A stretch of DNA of 64,000 bases from Comamonadaceae bacterium (GCA_947443645.1 CANEXF010000005.1:62001-126000), one strand, 5' to 3'. Positions 8,783-19,771 are shown, numbered from the stretch's first letter. The notes: generated by a model from the letters alone, not told the origin. Made by a program: numbers and translations.

Positions 8783-11700
8783 TTAGGGCAGTTGCAGCGG
8801 CGCAGCCGCGGTTGGCGCGCCGGTCAGGCGGCTCAGATGACGCTCGGTCGGGCTGCGTCGTCGCAGCTTGTCGAGCAAGACATAGACCACTGGCGTGGTC
8901 AGCAGCGTGAGCAACTGGCTGGCGATCAGGCCGCCAATGATGGCAATGCCCAGCGGACGGCGCAGCTCCGCGCCCTCGCCAAAGCCTATGGCCAAAGGCA
9001 GGGCGCCAAGTATCGCCGCCAGTGTGGTCATCAGAATCGGGCGAAAGCGCAGCAAGCAGGCCTCGCGCACCGCCTGGGCGGCCGACAGACCGCGCGCGCG
9101 CTCGGCTTCGATGGCGAAGTCGATGATCAATATCGCGTTTTTCTTGACAATGCCGATCAGCAGGAAAACACCGATCAAGGCAATCAGCGAGAACTCCAGC
9201 TTGAAGATCAGCAGCGCCAGCACAGCGCCAACGCCGGCCGATGGCAAGGTAGACAAGACCGTGATGGGGTGCACCAGGCTCTCGTAAAGAATGCCGAGCA
9301 GGATATAGATCACCACCAGCGCCGCCAGAATAAGCAAAGGCTGCTGGTTTTGCGACTCCTGCGCGCTGCGCGCCGTGCCCGCAAAGCTGCCGCGCACATT
9401 GTTGGGCATGCCGATATCGGCTTCGGCCTGCGCCACCGCCGCCTGGGCCTGCTGCAATGTAACGCCTTCAGCCAGGTTGTAGGACACCGTGGTGGAGAGT
9501 TCGCCATCCTCATGGCTGACGGAGGCGGCCGTGGCGTTTTCACTGAAGCGCGCAATCGCTGACAGCGGAACCATGGTGGTCGCCGAGGTGCTCAGCACCT
9601 GACCAGTGGACGGGTCGCGCGACGCCGGGTTGACGATATTGCTCACGCTGGAGGATGCCAGGCTGGTGCTCTGCGCCGTGAGCGCCAGCGCCTTGGCCGG
9701 CACATAAATGTCCTTGAGCGACTCCGGGCTGCGGATAAAGCGTGGCGCGACTTCCATGATCACGTGGTACTGGTTCAGGTCGCCGTAAATGGTGGCCACC
9801 TGACGCTGACCAAAGCCGTTGTAGAGCGCGTTGTCCACATCGCGGGAGCTGATGCCCAGGCGGGCGGCACTTTCCTTGTCCACCGTGACCATGGTCTCGA
9901 CGCCGTTTTCTTCCTGGTCGGTATCGACGTCGGTCAGCGCCGCCTGGCGCTTCATTTGCTCGGCCAGGCGTGTGGCCCACAAACTCAGATCAGCCGCGTT
10001 GTCGCCCTTGAGGGTGTACTGGTAGGTCGAGTTGGTCTGGCGCCCGCCACCGCGCAGGTCTTGCACAGTGTTGAGAAACAGCGACACACCCGTGACCTGC
10101 GCCAGTTGCGGACGCAACCGTGCAATCACCGCCTGGCCCGACACCGTGCGCTGGGCAACCGGCTTGAGGTTGATGAACATGAAGCCACCGCCCGAGCGGC
10201 CGCCGCCGGTAAAACCAACCACCGTGTCCACCGCCGGATCACGACGAATGATGTCAACTATCTGGCGCAGCTTGCCCTGCATGGCCTGAAATGAAATGCT
10301 CCTATCAGCGCGCAAACCGCCGTTGATCTGCCCGGTATCTTGCTGCGGGAAAAAGCCCTTGGGTGCCTTGACATAGAGGTAAACATTGAGCGCAACGACT
10401 GCCAGCAAAATCAGCATCACCAGCCCCTTGCTGCCCAGCGCCCAGTCCAGGCTGTGCTCGTAGCCGCGCAGCACGCGCCTGAAGGCGCGCTCAAAGCTGC
10501 GCGGAATAAAGCTCCAGCGCCCTGCTCGCCTGGCCTCGTCGCCGGCTTTGTGGGGCTTTAACAGCCAGGCACACATCATGGGGGTGGTGGTCAGCGAGAT
10601 CACCAGGGAGATCAGCACCGCCACAGACAGCGTCACGGCGAATTCCCGAAACAGCCGACCAACCTGCCCGGCCATGAACAGCAGCGGTATGAACACGGCC
10701 ACCAGCGACAAGCTGATCGACAACACGGTGAAGCCTACTTCGCGCGCGCCCAGCAAGGCGGCCTGCAAGCGGTCCATGCCGGCCTCAATGTGACGGCTGG
10801 TGTTCTCCAGCACCACAATGGCGTCATCGACCACAAAGCCGGTAGCCACCGTGAGCGCCATCAGACTCAGGTTATTCAGGCTAAAGCCCATCAGGTACAT
10901 CACGCCGAAAGTCCCCAGCAGCGACACCACGGTGGCCACCGCCGGAATCACCGTGGCACGCACACTGCGCAAGAATGCGCTGACCACCAGCACCACCAGT
11001 GCGATGGAGATCACCAGCGTGAGCTCGACCTCGTGCAGCGACGAGCGTATCGAGTTGGTGCTGTCCGAGGCCACCGCCAGCTGCATGTCCTGCGGCAGCT
11101 GCGCCTGAAGCTCAGGCAGCAGGGCCCGCACACCGTCGACGGTTTCAATCACATTGGCACCGGGCTGGCGCTTGACCAGCACAATCACGGCCGGCTCGCC
11201 ATTGAACAGGCCCAGCGTGTTGGTGTTTTCCGCGCCGTCGACCACCTCGGCCACATCACTGAGCCGAATCGCCGCACCATTGCGCCAGGCCACCACCAGA
11301 CCCAGATAGTCAGCGGCCTTGAGCCCGCCCGTCGCCGTGTTCGCACCGGAATAAATTTGCAGGCGCTGGCCATTGGCTTCAATCGCGCCTTTGGGGCGGT
11401 TGGCGTTCGAGGCCTGCAAAGCGGCGCGCACATCCTCCATGCTCACGCCGTATTGGTTGAGCGCAAACGGGATCAGCTCCACACGCACCGCAGGCAATGA
11501 ACCGCCGCCCAGCTCGACATCGCCCACACCCGGCACCTGCGAGATCTTTTGCTGCAGCAGGTTGGACACCTGGTCGTAAATCTGTCCCGGCGTGCGGACC
11601 TTGGAGGTGACCGCGAGAATCACCACCGGCGCATCGGCCGGGTTGGCCTTGCGGTAGGTCGGGTTGCTGCGCAGCGTGACCGGCAGGTCGCTGCGGGACG

Positions 11701-12040
11701 CGTTGATGGCGGCCTGCACTTCGCGGGCGGCCGCGTCGATTTTTCGGTTCAGGTCAAACTGCAGGCTGATACGGGTTGAGCCATTGCTGCTGAACGACGT
11801 CATCTCGTTGACGCCGGAGATCACGCCCAGACGCCGCTCCAGCGGCATGGCGACGCTGCTGGCCATGGTGTTGGGGCTGGCGCCAGGCAAGGTGGCACTG
11901 ACCGAGATGGTGGGAAAGTCCACCTGCGGCAGCGGCGACACCGGCAGCACAAAAAAAGCCCCCAAACCCGCCAGCGCCAGGCCAACCGTCAGCAGCACGG
12001 TCGCGACCGGTCTCCGAACAAAGGGCTCGGACAGGTTCAT
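8783..12040 (-). CDS. mdtC: RND multidrug efflux permease, MdtC-like
   Basis: 1085-residue inner-membrane proton/drug antiporter of the HAE1/MdtBC type. N-terminus MNLSEPFVRRPVATVLL is the first membrane helix. The proton-relay aspartates are in [13 protein letters not shown] (TM4). Porter-domain and funnel sequences lie in the two large periplasmic loops, and the C-terminal half ends with [12 protein letters not shown] and TPVVYVLLD. The ATG at 12040 is chosen because it matches the family N-terminus; an upstream in-frame codon at 12082 has no support. It lies 115 nt after the first pump gene, a gap that contains an interspersed repeat, and 8 nt before the outer-membrane gene. It would work as a heteromer with the MdtB-like pump. 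Confidence 0.95.
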   Translation of the reverse strand: MNLSEPFVRRPVATVLLTVGLALAGLGAFFVLPVSPLPQVDFPTISVSATLPGASPNTMASSVAMPLERRLGVISGVNEMTSFSSNGSTRISLQFDLNRKIDAAAREVQAAINASRSDLPVTLRSNPTYRKANPADAPVVILAVTSKVRTPGQIYDQVSNLLQQKISQVPGVGDVELGGGSLPAVRVELIPFALNQYGVSMEDVRAALQASNANRPKGAIEANGQRLQIYSGANTATGGLKAADYLGLVVAWRNGAAIRLSDVAEVVDGAENTNTLGLFNGEPAVIVLVKRQPGANVIETVDGVRALLPELQAQLPQDMQLAVASDSTNSIRSSLHEVELTLVISIALVVLVVSAFLRSVRATVIPAVATVVSLLGTFGVMYLMGFSLNNLSLMALTVATGFVVDDAIVVLENTSRHIEAGMDRLQAALLGAREVGFTVLSISLSLVAVFIPLLFMAGQVGRLFREFAVTLSVAVLISLVISLTTTPMMCAWLLKPHKAGDEARRAGRWSFIPRSFERAFRRVLRGYEHSLDWALGSKGLVMLILLAVVALNVYLYVKAPKGFFPQQDTGQINGGLRADRSISFQAMQGKLRQIVDIIRRDPAVDTVVGFTGGGRSGGGFMFINLKPVAQRTVSGQAVIARLRPQLAQVTGVSLFLNTVQDLRGGGRQTNSTYQYTLKGDNAADLSLWATRLAEQMKRQAALTDVDTDQEENGVETMVTVDKESAARLGISSRDVDNALYNGFGQRQVATIYGDLNQYHVIMEVAPRFIRSPESLKDIYVPAKALALTAQSTSLASSSVSNIVNPASRDPSTGQVLSTSATTMVPLSAIARFSENATAASVSHEDGELSTTVSYNLAEGVTLQQAQAAVAQAEADIGMPNNVRGSFAGTARSAQESQNQQPLLILAALVVIYILLGILYESLVHPITVLSTLPSAGVGAVLALLIFKLEFSLIALIGVFLLIGIVKKNAILIIDFAIEAERARGLSAAQAVREACLLRFRPILMTTLAAILGALPLAIGFGEGAELRRPLGIAIIGGLIASQLLTLLTTPVVYVLLDKLRRRSPTERHLSRLTGAPTAAAPLQLP

Positions 12041-12087
12041 GGCTGCAGGCCCGAGGGCAGCGCGGCCTGGCCGCCAGCGCAATTCAC

Positions 12088-12117
12088 TATCAATTCAATA
12101 GCTGCCAGCGCCCGCCC
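12088..12117 (+). repeat. short interspersed repeat, copy 2
   Basis: Core AATAGCTGCCAGCGCCCG, identical over TAGCTGCCAGCGCCCG to the copy near 52.85 kb. It lies inside the efflux operon between the two RND pump genes, so it must be part of the transcript. Confidence 0.6.
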
Positions 12118-12155
12118 AGATTGTGCAAACTGCATCAATGATGATGAGAAATAGA

Positions 12156-15100
12156 TCACTTCCGGCCCCGCAAACGCTGCGCCAGACGGTCAAAGCCAAG
12201 GTAGATCACCGGCGTCGTGAACAGCGTCAGGACCTGACTGACGATCAAGCCACCAAAAATCGCCAATCCCAGTGGCCGGCGCAGCTCTGCGCCTTCACCC
12301 CAACCCAGCATCAGGGGCACGGCCGCGAACAAGGCGGCGAAGGTGGTCATGAGTATGGGCCGAAAGCGCAGCAAGGCCGCCTGATGTATGGCTTCCTGCG
12401 CCGATTTGCCCTGGCTGCGCTCGGCATCTATGGCGAAGTCGATCATCATGATGGCGTTCTTTTTGACGATGCCTATCAGCAAGATGATGCCTATGATGCC
12501 GATCACGCCCAGGTCAGAGCCGCTGATCATGAGCGCCAGCAAGGCGCCGACACCGGCAGACGGCAGGGTCGAGAGAATCGTCAGCGGATGGATATAGCTT
12601 TCATACAGCACGCCCAGCACGATGTAGACACAGACCACCGCGGCCAGTATCAGCCACAGCTGGTTGGACAGAGAGGTCTGGTAAGCACCCGATGCGCCCA
12701 GAAAGGTCAGGCTCAGGCTTGCCGGCATGGCCAGGTCCTTGGCTGCGCGCTGAATATCGTCAACCGCCGCGCCAAGTGACACGCCGGTCGCAATATCAAA
12801 GCCCAACGTGCTTGCCGGAAACTGGTCCACATGCGTGACTTGCAAAGGCGCGGGACGCTCGCTGATGGTGGCCAGTGCCGACAAGGGCGTGGTTGAGCCA
12901 GAACCGGTTTTGAGCTGCAGGTTGCCAAGTGACAGCGGCGTTGCCAGCGAATCCGGCATGGCCTCCAGAATCACACGGTACTGGTTGGTCTCGGTGAAGA
13001 TGGTCGAGACGATGCGCTGCCCAAACGCGCTGTAAAGCGCATCGTCAATCGATGCTGTTGTGACGCCAAGGCGCGAGGCGGTGTCTCGGTCTACCGTGAT
13101 GTAGGCCGATGCGCCCGTGGCGCCCGCATCAGTTACAACGTGGCGCACGCTGGCCAGTTCACGCATGCGCTGCGCGAGCTTGCCAGCCCAGAGCACCACC
13201 ACAGCGTTGTCCGAACCTTCAAGCGAGACCCGGAACTGCGTCGGTCCGGTTTCGGCGTCAATCGTCAAGTCCTGCGTGGGCTGAAGGTAGAGCGTGACGC
13301 CAGCGATCTTGCCGGCGCGTTCAATCAACCGGTCCATGGTTTGCTGCTGGCTGCCAACGCGCGTGTGCTTGAGGTTGATCAGCATGCGGCCGGTGTGCAG
13401 CATGGTGTTGTTGGCAGCGTCCACGCCGACAAAGGAGCTCAGGCTGTCGACATCCGGGTCTTCGAGCAAAGCCGTTGCCGTGGCGCGCTGCAGCTCCGAC
13501 ATGCGCGCATAAGACACCGACTGCGCGGTCTCGACGCGGGCCTGCAACTGGCCGGTGTCCTGCACCGGAAACAGTCCTTTGGGGATCAGCACATACAGCA
13601 GCACCGTGAGCAGCAGCGTCGCCAGCGCTACCAGCAGCGTCAGGCCCTGGCGCTTGAGCACCCAGGTCAGCGACTGGTCGTAACGCATGATCACGTTGTC
13701 AAAAAATTGTTGCAGCCGCGCGCCTAGCGTGGTGGCGCGATCTCCAGTCCAGCCAGGGCCGCGGAACCGGCTTGGCCGGGCCGCAGGTGCAGCGGCCCCC
13801 TCGGCGGGGAGCGTGGGGGTAATCGAACGCCGCGAAGGGCCGCCCCAAGCAAGTTCAGCCCCCTCGGGGGGCAGCGAACCACGCGAAGCGGGGAGCGTGG
13901 GGGCTCTTTTTAACCAGCGCGCCGACATCATGGGCACCAGTGTGAGAGATACCACGGCCGAAATCAGTATCGTGATGGCCAGCGTGACGGCGAACTCACG
14001 GAACAGGCGCCCCAGGACGTCGCCCATGAAGAGCAGCGGAATCAGCACGGCGATCAGGGAAACCGTCAGGGAAATGATGGTAAAACCAATCTGGCTGGCC
14101 CCCTTGAGTGCGGCCGCCATCGGGTCTTCGCCCTCCTCGATGTAGCGCGAGATGTTTTCAATCATCACGATGGCGTCGTCGACCACAAAGCCGGTGGCAA
14201 TCGTCAGCGCCATCAGGCTGAGGTTGTTCAGGCTGTAGCCCAGCAGATACATGGCGCCGCAGGTGCCAATCAGCGACACAGGAACGGCCAGGCTGGCGAT
14301 CACGGTGGCGCGCAGGCTGTGCAAAAACGCAAAGATGACCAGCACCACCAACAGCACGGCAAGCAGCAGCTCAATCTCCACATGCAGCACAGACGCACGT
14401 ATGCCGGTGGTGCGATCGCTCAATATCTCCAGTTTGAGCGAACTGGGCAGGTCTGCCTGCAGGTCGGGCAGGCGCGCCTTGATCGCATCGACCGTCGCGA
14501 TCACATTGGCGCCCGGCTGGCGCTGCACATTCAGGATGATGGCGGGTTTGAGTTGTCGGCCGGCCGAGCCCGCGCAGCTGCCTGGCGCAGCCGACGCGCG
14601 CGCATCTGGCTGCGGGCAATCAACACCCGACGACCAGGCGGCGAGCTTGATGTTCTCCGCGCTGTCAACCACCTGGGCCACGTCGGCTACGCGAATCGCC
14701 GCGCCATTGCGATACGCAACAATCAGACCCTTGTAATCGCTGGCGGTCAGCAACTGGTCATTGGAATTGAGGGTGTACGCCCGTGCAGGACCGTCAATGC
14801 TGCCTTTGGCACTGTTGGCATTGGCGGCCGAAATCGCGGTCCGCAAGGCGTCAAGCGCCAGACCATAAGACGCCAGCGCACGGGTGTCAGCCTGAATGCG
14901 CACGGCAGGCCGCTGGCCGCCACTGAGCGAGACCAGACCCACACCATTGACCTGGCTTATTTTCAGCGCCAGCCGGGTATTGACAATGTTTTGCACCTCG
15001 GTGAGCGGCAGCACATCGGAGGTGATGGCCAGCGTGAGTACCGGCGCATCGGCCGGGTTGACCTTGGCGTAAACGGGTGGCGCGGGCAGATCGGCCGGCA

Positions 15101-15455
15101 ACAGCGAACCACCGGCATTGATGGCGGCCTGCACCTGTTGCTCGGCGACATCGAGCGTGAGACCCAGGCCAAACTGCAGGGTCACGATGGAAACACCCGC
15201 AGCGCTGGTCGAGCTCATGCGCTGCAAGCCGGCCATCTGACCGAACTGGCGCTCCAGAGGCGCCGTCACGGTCTGGGCCATGACTTCAGGGCTGGCGCCG
15301 GGGTAAAGCGTTTGAACCTGTATGGTCGGGTAGTCGACCTGTGGCAAGGCCGACAAGGGCACAAACTTCAAACCCATCAGGCCGGCCAGCACAATCGCCA
15401 GCATCAGCAGCGAGGTCGCAACCGGCCGCAGTATGAAGGGGCGCGAGGGACTCAT
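12156..15455 (-). CDS. mdtB: RND multidrug efflux permease, MdtB-like, with extra in-frame segments
   Basis: 1099-residue HAE1-type RND pump. N-terminus [18 protein letters not shown] matches MdtB; the TM4 aspartate pair is in [13 protein letters not shown]; the C-terminus has [12 protein letters not shown] and TPVIYLGFD. Two segments are absent from the usual family pattern. About 28 residues (14550-14640, containing [13 protein letters not shown]) interrupt the strand before [16 protein letters not shown]. About 55 residues (517-572, DNA 13741-13906) sit in the cytoplasmic loop after TM6 and derive from an interspersed repeat. Neither breaks the frame, so the pump is probably functional. 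The gene overlaps the membrane fusion protein gene by ATGA, giving translational coupling. Confidence 0.94.
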   Translation of the reverse strand: MSPSRPFILRPVATSLLMLAIVLAGLMGLKFVPLSALPQVDYPTIQVQTLYPGASPEVMAQTVTAPLERQFGQMAGLQRMSSTSAAGVSIVTLQFGLGLTLDVAEQQVQAAINAGGSLLPADLPAPPVYAKVNPADAPVLTLAITSDVLPLTEVQNIVNTRLALKISQVNGVGLVSLSGGQRPAVRIQADTRALASYGLALDALRTAISAANANSAKGSIDGPARAYTLNSNDQLLTASDYKGLIVAYRNGAAIRVADVAQVVDSAENIKLAAWSSGVDCPQPDARASAAPGSCAGSAGRQLKPAIILNVQRQPGANVIATVDAIKARLPDLQADLPSSLKLEILSDRTTGIRASVLHVEIELLLAVLLVVLVIFAFLHSLRATVIASLAVPVSLIGTCGAMYLLGYSLNNLSLMALTIATGFVVDDAIVMIENISRYIEEGEDPMAAALKGASQIGFTIISLTVSLIAVLIPLLFMGDVLGRLFREFAVTLAITILISAVVSLTLVPMMSARWLKRAPTLPASRGSLPPEGAELAWGGPSRRSITPTLPAEGAAAPAARPSRFRGPGWTGDRATTLGARLQQFFDNVIMRYDQSLTWVLKRQGLTLLVALATLLLTVLLYVLIPKGLFPVQDTGQLQARVETAQSVSYARMSELQRATATALLEDPDVDSLSSFVGVDAANNTMLHTGRMLINLKHTRVGSQQQTMDRLIERAGKIAGVTLYLQPTQDLTIDAETGPTQFRVSLEGSDNAVVVLWAGKLAQRMRELASVRHVVTDAGATGASAYITVDRDTASRLGVTTASIDDALYSAFGQRIVSTIFTETNQYRVILEAMPDSLATPLSLGNLQLKTGSGSTTPLSALATISERPAPLQVTHVDQFPASTLGFDIATGVSLGAAVDDIQRAAKDLAMPASLSLTFLGASGAYQTSLSNQLWLILAAVVCVYIVLGVLYESYIHPLTILSTLPSAGVGALLALMISGSDLGVIGIIGIILLIGIVKKNAIMMIDFAIDAERSQGKSAQEAIHQAALLRFRPILMTTFAALFAAVPLMLGWGEGAELRRPLGLAIFGGLIVSQVLTLFTTPVIYLGFDRLAQRLRGRK
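13741..13906 (-). repeat. interspersed GC-rich repeat inserted in frame within mdtB (two sub-units)
   Basis: On the plus strand the unit CCCCCTCGG ... GGGAGCGTGGGGG appears twice (about 13793-13819 and 13858-13904), with a CGCCCCAAGCAAGTTCAGCC spacer. Read with the gene it gives [16 protein letters not shown] and [14 protein letters not shown] with no stop codon. A related copy lies at 23161-23226 inside the transporter-kinase gene. Confidence 0.75.
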
Positions 15456-16876
15456 GAGCCCTCGGCTTGCGAAGCGCGACGCCGGCGCTGTGGGCTGGAC
15501 GCATCAGCTGACGGTGCTTCTGGCGCAGAAGCGGCTTGGGCCGGTGCGCCATCCGGTCGCTGGCGCTTGCCCTTCATGCCTGCCCCGCCCGAGCCTGGGG
15601 CACGGGGCTGGTCGCCCGCCAGCGCCACGCGAGCACCGTCCTTGAGCCGATCAGCGCCTTCGGTGATCACGCGCTCGCCGGCCTGAAGCCCAGCGGCAAT
15701 CACGATTTTTTCGGCGCTGGCCTGACCGCGTGTGACAGACCTGAGCGAAACCGTGCGGTCGGCACTGAGCACATACACGTAATCGCCAGCGCCGCTTTGC
15801 CGCACGGCCGTGACCGGCACCAGCACAGCATTTTCAAGGGTTCTGACGACCAGCCGGATATTGACAAACTGGCTGGGGAAAAGCGCCAGCTCACGGTTGG
15901 CAAAACTCGCCTTGGCTTTGACAGTGCCAGTCTGCGTGTCAACCTGGTTGTCCAGCGACGCGAAGACCCCGGTGTCAAGCACGCTGGCGCGGGGGCGGTC
16001 CAGCGCGGTGACCTGCATCGCATTGCCAGCTGCTGCAAGCCGGGCCTTACCAGCCTTAGCAATCCCGCCAGCCCGGTCACTTTTACCGCCAACAGGCGTG
16101 CTTTTTTGCAGCTCACCCACCCGGTCCTGGGGAACAGCAAACACCACGTCAATCGGCGTGAGCTGCGTGATCAAGACCAGGCCATTGGCATCAGCGCTGC
16201 TGACCACATTACCCACATCAACCGTGCGCAGACCAACGCGACCGCCGATTGGCGCGACCACGCGGGTATAGCCCAGGTTCAGCCTGGCCGTGCCTTCCTG
16301 GGCCCGGTCTATCACCACACTGGCTTCCAGCTGCTTGACCAGTGCGCTCTGGGTGTCGACATCCTGCCGCGCAATCGAGTCCTGCTCGAGCAAGGTTTTG
16401 TAGCGCTGCAAGGTGACTTTTGCACTGTCGAGTTGCGCTTCATCGCGCTGACGCTGGCCAGAAGCCTGCATCAATGCCATTTCAAACTGGCGCGGGTCAA
16501 TCGTTGCCAGCAGATCGCCGGCGCGCACCAGCTGGCCTTCCTTGAAAAGCACCTTTTCCAGCACGCCGCTGACCTGAGGCCTGACCTTGACCGTCGCTTG
16601 AGGTGTCACAGTGCCGAGGGCATCCAGCACCACCGGCACACTGGCCCGCTCGGCCGTCGCCACGCCGACCGTGCTCACCGCCGGACCGCGCCCACCACCA
16701 GGGCCGCCAGGACCAGGCGTGGCGTCTGAGCGGTGCGTCAGATACCAGGCCAGGCCACCCAGCGCGCTCAAAAGCACGGCCGCCACCACCGCGCCGACCA
16801 AGGAGGCCTTGCGTGTCAGTGGTTTTCGGGGAGGGAACTCAGGGCTGGCGGGTGGCGTTTCGACTTGCGGATTCAT
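15452..16876 (-). CDS. mdtA: RND efflux membrane fusion protein, MdtA-like
   Basis: 474-residue periplasmic adaptor. The N-terminal anchor is [21 protein letters not shown] (residues 24-44), followed by a Gly/Pro-rich stretch. The barrel-sandwich/lipoyl halves are [24 protein letters not shown] and [21 protein letters not shown], separated by a coiled-coil hairpin of about residues 130-190. Beta-barrel and membrane-proximal domains follow. The tail is unusually long and low in complexity (Ala/Pro/Ser, then QRRRRASQ). It is the first gene of the four-gene operon, with an ATGA overlap into the MdtB-like pump. The start ATG at 16876 has no clear Shine-Dalgarno sequence; TTG at 16879 is directly upstream. 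The promoter should lie in 16877-17148. Confidence 0.94.
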   Translation of the reverse strand: MNPQVETPPASPEFPPRKPLTRKASLVGAVVAAVLLSALGGLAWYLTHRSDATPGPGGPGGGRGPAVSTVGVATAERASVPVVLDALGTVTPQATVKVRPQVSGVLEKVLFKEGQLVRAGDLLATIDPRQFEMALMQASGQRQRDEAQLDSAKVTLQRYKTLLEQDSIARQDVDTQSALVKQLEASVVIDRAQEGTARLNLGYTRVVAPIGGRVGLRTVDVGNVVSSADANGLVLITQLTPIDVVFAVPQDRVGELQKSTPVGGKSDRAGGIAKAGKARLAAAGNAMQVTALDRPRASVLDTGVFASLDNQVDTQTGTVKAKASFANRELALFPSQFVNIRLVVRTLENAVLVPVTAVRQSGAGDYVYVLSADRTVSLRSVTRGQASAEKIVIAAGLQAGERVITEGADRLKDGARVALAGDQPRAPGSGGAGMKGKRQRPDGAPAQAASAPEAPSADASSPQRRRRASQAEGS

Positions 16877-17148
16877 CAATAGTCCTTTGGGTCCGGTTCG
16901 TACCAGTATTTTGGCCAGCTCGTGAGCGGTTTTCAGTGATCAGGCTGGTAGCGCATCGTGCGGCGCTGATTACGGGGTCCACTGGTCAGCGCCTGGTGCG
17001 GCAAGACGAAGGCCGCTCAGCGCTCAAACGTGTCACTAGTAACAATTTATTATCCCTGCAAGCCCGAGCAAGTCGGCCAAGGGCGCAAAGGCAGGACGTA
17101 AAAATCCCGTAAAGACAGCATGCGCCAATGTGGCATGCCGCCCGGCCT

Positions 17149-17640
17149 TCACTTCAGAGGAATCTTGATGGCCCGGTCAATCGCCACGGTCGCCACGCTG
17201 TTTTGTGGTGAGCCCTCGATCACGCGATCCGAATAGGTCAGGTAAACCAGGCTGTTGCGCGCCTTGTCAACCATACGGACAATGCGAATCTTTTTGAATA
17301 CCAGCGAAATACGTTCGCTGAACACCTCCTCCTGAAGTGGCAGCGGCTTGGCGAAAGAAATGGGACCGACCTGCTGGCAGGCAATCGAGGCTTCCGACAG
17401 ATCCTCGGCCAGGCCGACAGCACCCTTGATGCCGCCCGTCTTGGCACGCGACACATAACAGGTCACACCATTGACCTTGGGGTCGTCATGCGCCTCGACC
17501 ACAATTTTATGATCCGGTCCCAAAAATTTGAACACCGTGTCGACCTCGCCTATCTGCTCGGCGCCGGCACGGGACAACAGGAAAATCAGTCCCAAGGCCG
17601 CGAAAAATGACAAGGCGGATATTCCAGGGAATTTCTTCAT
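17149..17640 (-). CDS. creA: CreA family exported protein
   Basis: 163-residue protein with a signal peptide ([19 protein letters not shown]). The mature part contains [19 protein letters not shown] and [19 protein letters not shown], the signature of CreA (DUF1471-independent, one-domain family of unknown biochemical role). The two conserved cysteines (TCYV, IACQ) could form a disulfide in the periplasm. The ATG at 17640 is chosen over the longer open frame because the signal peptide begins there; AAAGAAA precedes it. It is divergent from dctA with a shared 124-nt promoter region. Confidence 0.9.
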   Translation of the reverse strand: MKKFPGISALSFFAALGLIFLLSRAGAEQIGEVDTVFKFLGPDHKIVVEAHDDPKVNGVTCYVSRAKTGGIKGAVGLAEDLSEASIACQQVGPISFAKPLPLQEEVFSERISLVFKKIRIVRMVDKARNSLVYLTYSDRVIEGSPQNSVATVAIDRAIKIPLK

Positions 17641-17764
17641 GGGATTTCTTTCATTGAATGTGTCTGGAAATACAAAAAAATGGCTGTCTGCTCGCGGCCG
17701 GCCCGTGAATGGCCTATATTCATTACCCCAACTGATTTCTGCATCAAGCCGATGCCCGGACACC

Positions 17765-19099
17765 ATGACCACCAAAACCAAACTGCCACTTTACCGCTCA
17801 CTTTATGTTCAGGTGGTTTGCGCCGTCATCGCGGGTGTCGCGCTGGGCCATTTCTTCCCGGCATTGGGCGCCGACATGAAGCCATTGGGCGATGGCTTCA
17901 TCAAGCTGATCAAGATGATGATCGCACCCATCATTTTTTGCACGGTGGTGATCGGCATTGCCGGCATGGAAGACATGAAAAAAGTCGGCAAGACCGGCGG
18001 CCTGGCGCTTTTGTACTTTGAAGTCGTCAGCACTTTTGCGCTGATCATAGGCTTGGTGCTGGTCAACCTGTTCCAGCCCGGCGCGGGCATGAACATTGAT
18101 GCCTCGACGCTGGACACCAAGTCCATCGCCGCCTATACCGGCCCCGGAAAGCTGGTGGGCACCACAGACTTTATTCTCAACATCATTCCGACCACCGTCC
18201 TGGACGCGTTTGCCAAGGGTGAAATCCTGCAGGTGCTTTTGATTGCTGTGCTGTTTGGCTTTGCCCTGCACCGCTTTGGCGGACGCGGCACCATGGTTTT
18301 TGACTTCATTGAAAAAACCTCGCACGTGCTGTTCACCATTGTCGGCTTCATCATGAAACTGGCACCGATTGGCGCTTTTGGCGCGATGGCCTTCACCATT
18401 GGCAAGTACGGCGTGGGTTCGCTGTTTTCGCTGGGCAAGCTGATGGGCGCGTTTTACCTGACCTGCCTGATATTCATCTTCGTCGTGCTGGGGCTGATTG
18501 CACGCTTTCACGGTTTCAGCATCTGGAAATTCATCAAATACATCAAGGAAGAATTGCTCATCGTTCTGGGCACCTCCTCGTCTGAGTCGGTGCTGCCGCG
18601 CATGATGGAAAAAATGGAAAACCTGGGCGCCAAAAAGACCACGGTAGGCCTGGTCATTCCAACCGGCTATTCCTTCAACCTTGACGGCACCTCGATTTAT
18701 CTGACCATGGCCGCGGTATTCATTGCGCAGGCCACCAACACGCCAATGACACTGACGCAGGAGCTCACGCTTTTGGGTGTGTTGCTGCTGACCTCCAAGG
18801 GCGCAGCCGGCATCACCGGAAGCGGCTTTATCGTGCTGGCAGCGACCTTGTCAGCCGTAGGCACTGTGCCTGTCGCCGGCCTGGCGCTGATTCTGGGCAT
18901 AGACCGCTTCATGTCCGAGGCGCGCGCGCTGACCAATCTGATTGGCAACGGGGTCGCCACACTGGTGGTCGCCAAGTGGACCGATGAACTGGACATGAAA
19001 AGGCTGCACGCGGGTCTGAACAATGAAACCTGGGTGGAGGCCCAGGAACCCGAGGTGTTGCTCAACAAGAAGACCGAACATATGGCGGTCTCACCCTGA
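17765..19099 (+). CDS. dctA: C4-dicarboxylate:cation symporter DctA
   Basis: 444-residue inner-membrane transporter of the DAACS family for succinate, fumarate and malate (aspartate or orotate possible). Diagnostic stretches are the serine-rich reentrant loop [16 protein letters not shown] near residue 275, [20 protein letters not shown] near 305, and [20 protein letters not shown] near 345. The frame is open far upstream, but family homology begins at [17 protein letters not shown], so ATG 17765 is used. No strong Shine-Dalgarno is visible. An imperfect sigma-54-like TGGCTGTCTGCTCGC lies upstream (about 17681-17695), weak in the -12 element. A hairpin terminator follows the gene. Confidence 0.95.
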   Translation: MTTKTKLPLYRSLYVQVVCAVIAGVALGHFFPALGADMKPLGDGFIKLIKMMIAPIIFCTVVIGIAGMEDMKKVGKTGGLALLYFEVVSTFALIIGLVLVNLFQPGAGMNIDASTLDTKSIAAYTGPGKLVGTTDFILNIIPTTVLDAFAKGEILQVLLIAVLFGFALHRFGGRGTMVFDFIEKTSHVLFTIVGFIMKLAPIGAFGAMAFTIGKYGVGSLFSLGKLMGAFYLTCLIFIFVVLGLIARFHGFSIWKFIKYIKEELLIVLGTSSSESVLPRMMEKMENLGAKKTTVGLVIPTGYSFNLDGTSIYLTMAAVFIAQATNTPMTLTQELTLLGVLLLTSKGAAGITGSGFIVLAATLSAVGTVPVAGLALILGIDRFMSEARALTNLIGNGVATLVVAKWTDELDMKRLHAGLNNETWVEAQEPEVLLNKKTEHMAVSP

Positions 19100-19137
19100 A
19101 CCCGGCTTGACCCGGTCACCAGGCGTCAGGCCTGGAC

Positions 19138-19168
19138 GAAAAAAAGGCCCTCTATTGAGGGCCTTTTT
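19138..19168. terminator. bidirectional intrinsic terminator between dctA and infA
   Basis: AAAAAAGGCCCTC-TATT-GAGGGCCTTTTT: 8-bp GC-rich stem flanked by A and T runs, so it can work on both strands between the two converging genes. Confidence 0.9.
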
Positions 19169-19186
19169 GGTGTGTGGAACGCGGTA

Positions 19187-19456
19187 TTAACGCGCGCCGC
19201 GCTGGGATGGTCCGGCGCCAGGTCCTGGTCCACGGCCAGCAATGTGGCGGAAAGTGATGCGGCCCTTGCTGAGGTCGTAAGGCGACAACTCGAGCGAGAC
19301 TTGATCGCCCGCCAGAATACGGATGTGGTTCTTGCGCATCTTGCCGGAGGTATAGGCCACCAGCTTGTGGCCGTTGTCCAGCGTGACGCGAAAACGTGAG
19401 TCGGGCAAGACTTCGTCTACCAGCCCGTGCATTTCAATCAGTTCTTCTTTAGCCAT
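19187..19456 (-). CDS. infA: translation initiation factor IF-1, C-terminally extended paralogue
   Basis: 89 residues; the S1/OB fold covers about residues 1-70 ([20 protein letters not shown], then [18 protein letters not shown] and [10 protein letters not shown]). Standard IF-1 has 72 residues; this one carries an extra basic tail [16 protein letters not shown]. Burkholderiales commonly have a second infA outside the ribosomal operon, and this copy, near a small conserved gene and with no ribosomal genes around, fits that. Start ATG 19456 has AAGGAG upstream. A terminator follows at 19138-19168. Confidence 0.92.
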   Translation of the reverse strand: MAKEELIEMHGLVDEVLPDSRFRVTLDNGHKLVAYTSGKMRKNHIRILAGDQVSLELSPYDLSKGRITFRHIAGRGPGPGAGPSQRGAR

Positions 19457-19534
19457 GGTGTAACTCCTTGAGAATTTGAAAAAACTTGTCTGTAGCTTGT
19501 GTCAACTGGCCGGCCTTGCAAGGCCAGCCCGACG

Positions 19535-19771
19535 TCAGGCACAAGCAGGCAATGAACGGTCCTGAATCCAGCCCATCGCGTGCTCAGTAGCGTATTGGAC
19601 AGCAGCAGCGGCGCTGTCGAACAATCCGGAAAAGCGCATGACGCGATCATGGGTTGCGCTGCCGCTACCGGAACGGATGGAAACTGAAGCAGCATAACCG
19701 CCTGCGTCTTGGGGCTTGGCAAGTGGCGAAACCAGGTATTTGCCTACCGCTATATTTTGATGAAGAGTCAT
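19535..19771 (-). CDS. small conserved hypothetical protein
   Basis: 78 residues from ATG 19771 (MTLHQNIAVGKYLVSPLA). The sequence GYAASVSIRSGSGSATHDRVMRF and the alanine-rich ending with AVQYATEHAMGWI match a type of small protein I recall from Burkholderiales, often near cold-shock or IF-1 genes; I cannot name the family. The longer open frame to 19924 has no similar quality. It lies 78 nt upstream of infA on the same strand, so the two may share a transcript. Confidence 0.7.
   Translation of the reverse strand: MTLHQNIAVGKYLVSPLAKPQDAGGYAASVSIRSGSGSATHDRVMRFSGLFDSAAAAVQYATEHAMGWIQDRSLPACA

Noticed and set aside
14319-15686. 455-codon plus-strand frame opposite the MdtB-like pump.
   Set aside because: Antisense shadow in GC-rich DNA; the minus strand encodes a clear RND pump.
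17040-17130. Riboswitch-like text (GGGCGCAAAGGCAGG ... CCCGTAAAGACAGC) on the plus strand between mdtA and creA.
   Set aside because: No complete conserved core of a known class, and no gene follows on that strand.
17681-17695. Sigma-54-like TGGCTGTCTGCTCGC upstream of dctA.
   Set aside because: Spacing is correct but the -12 element reads TCGC and the -24 element lacks the AC; too weak to call.
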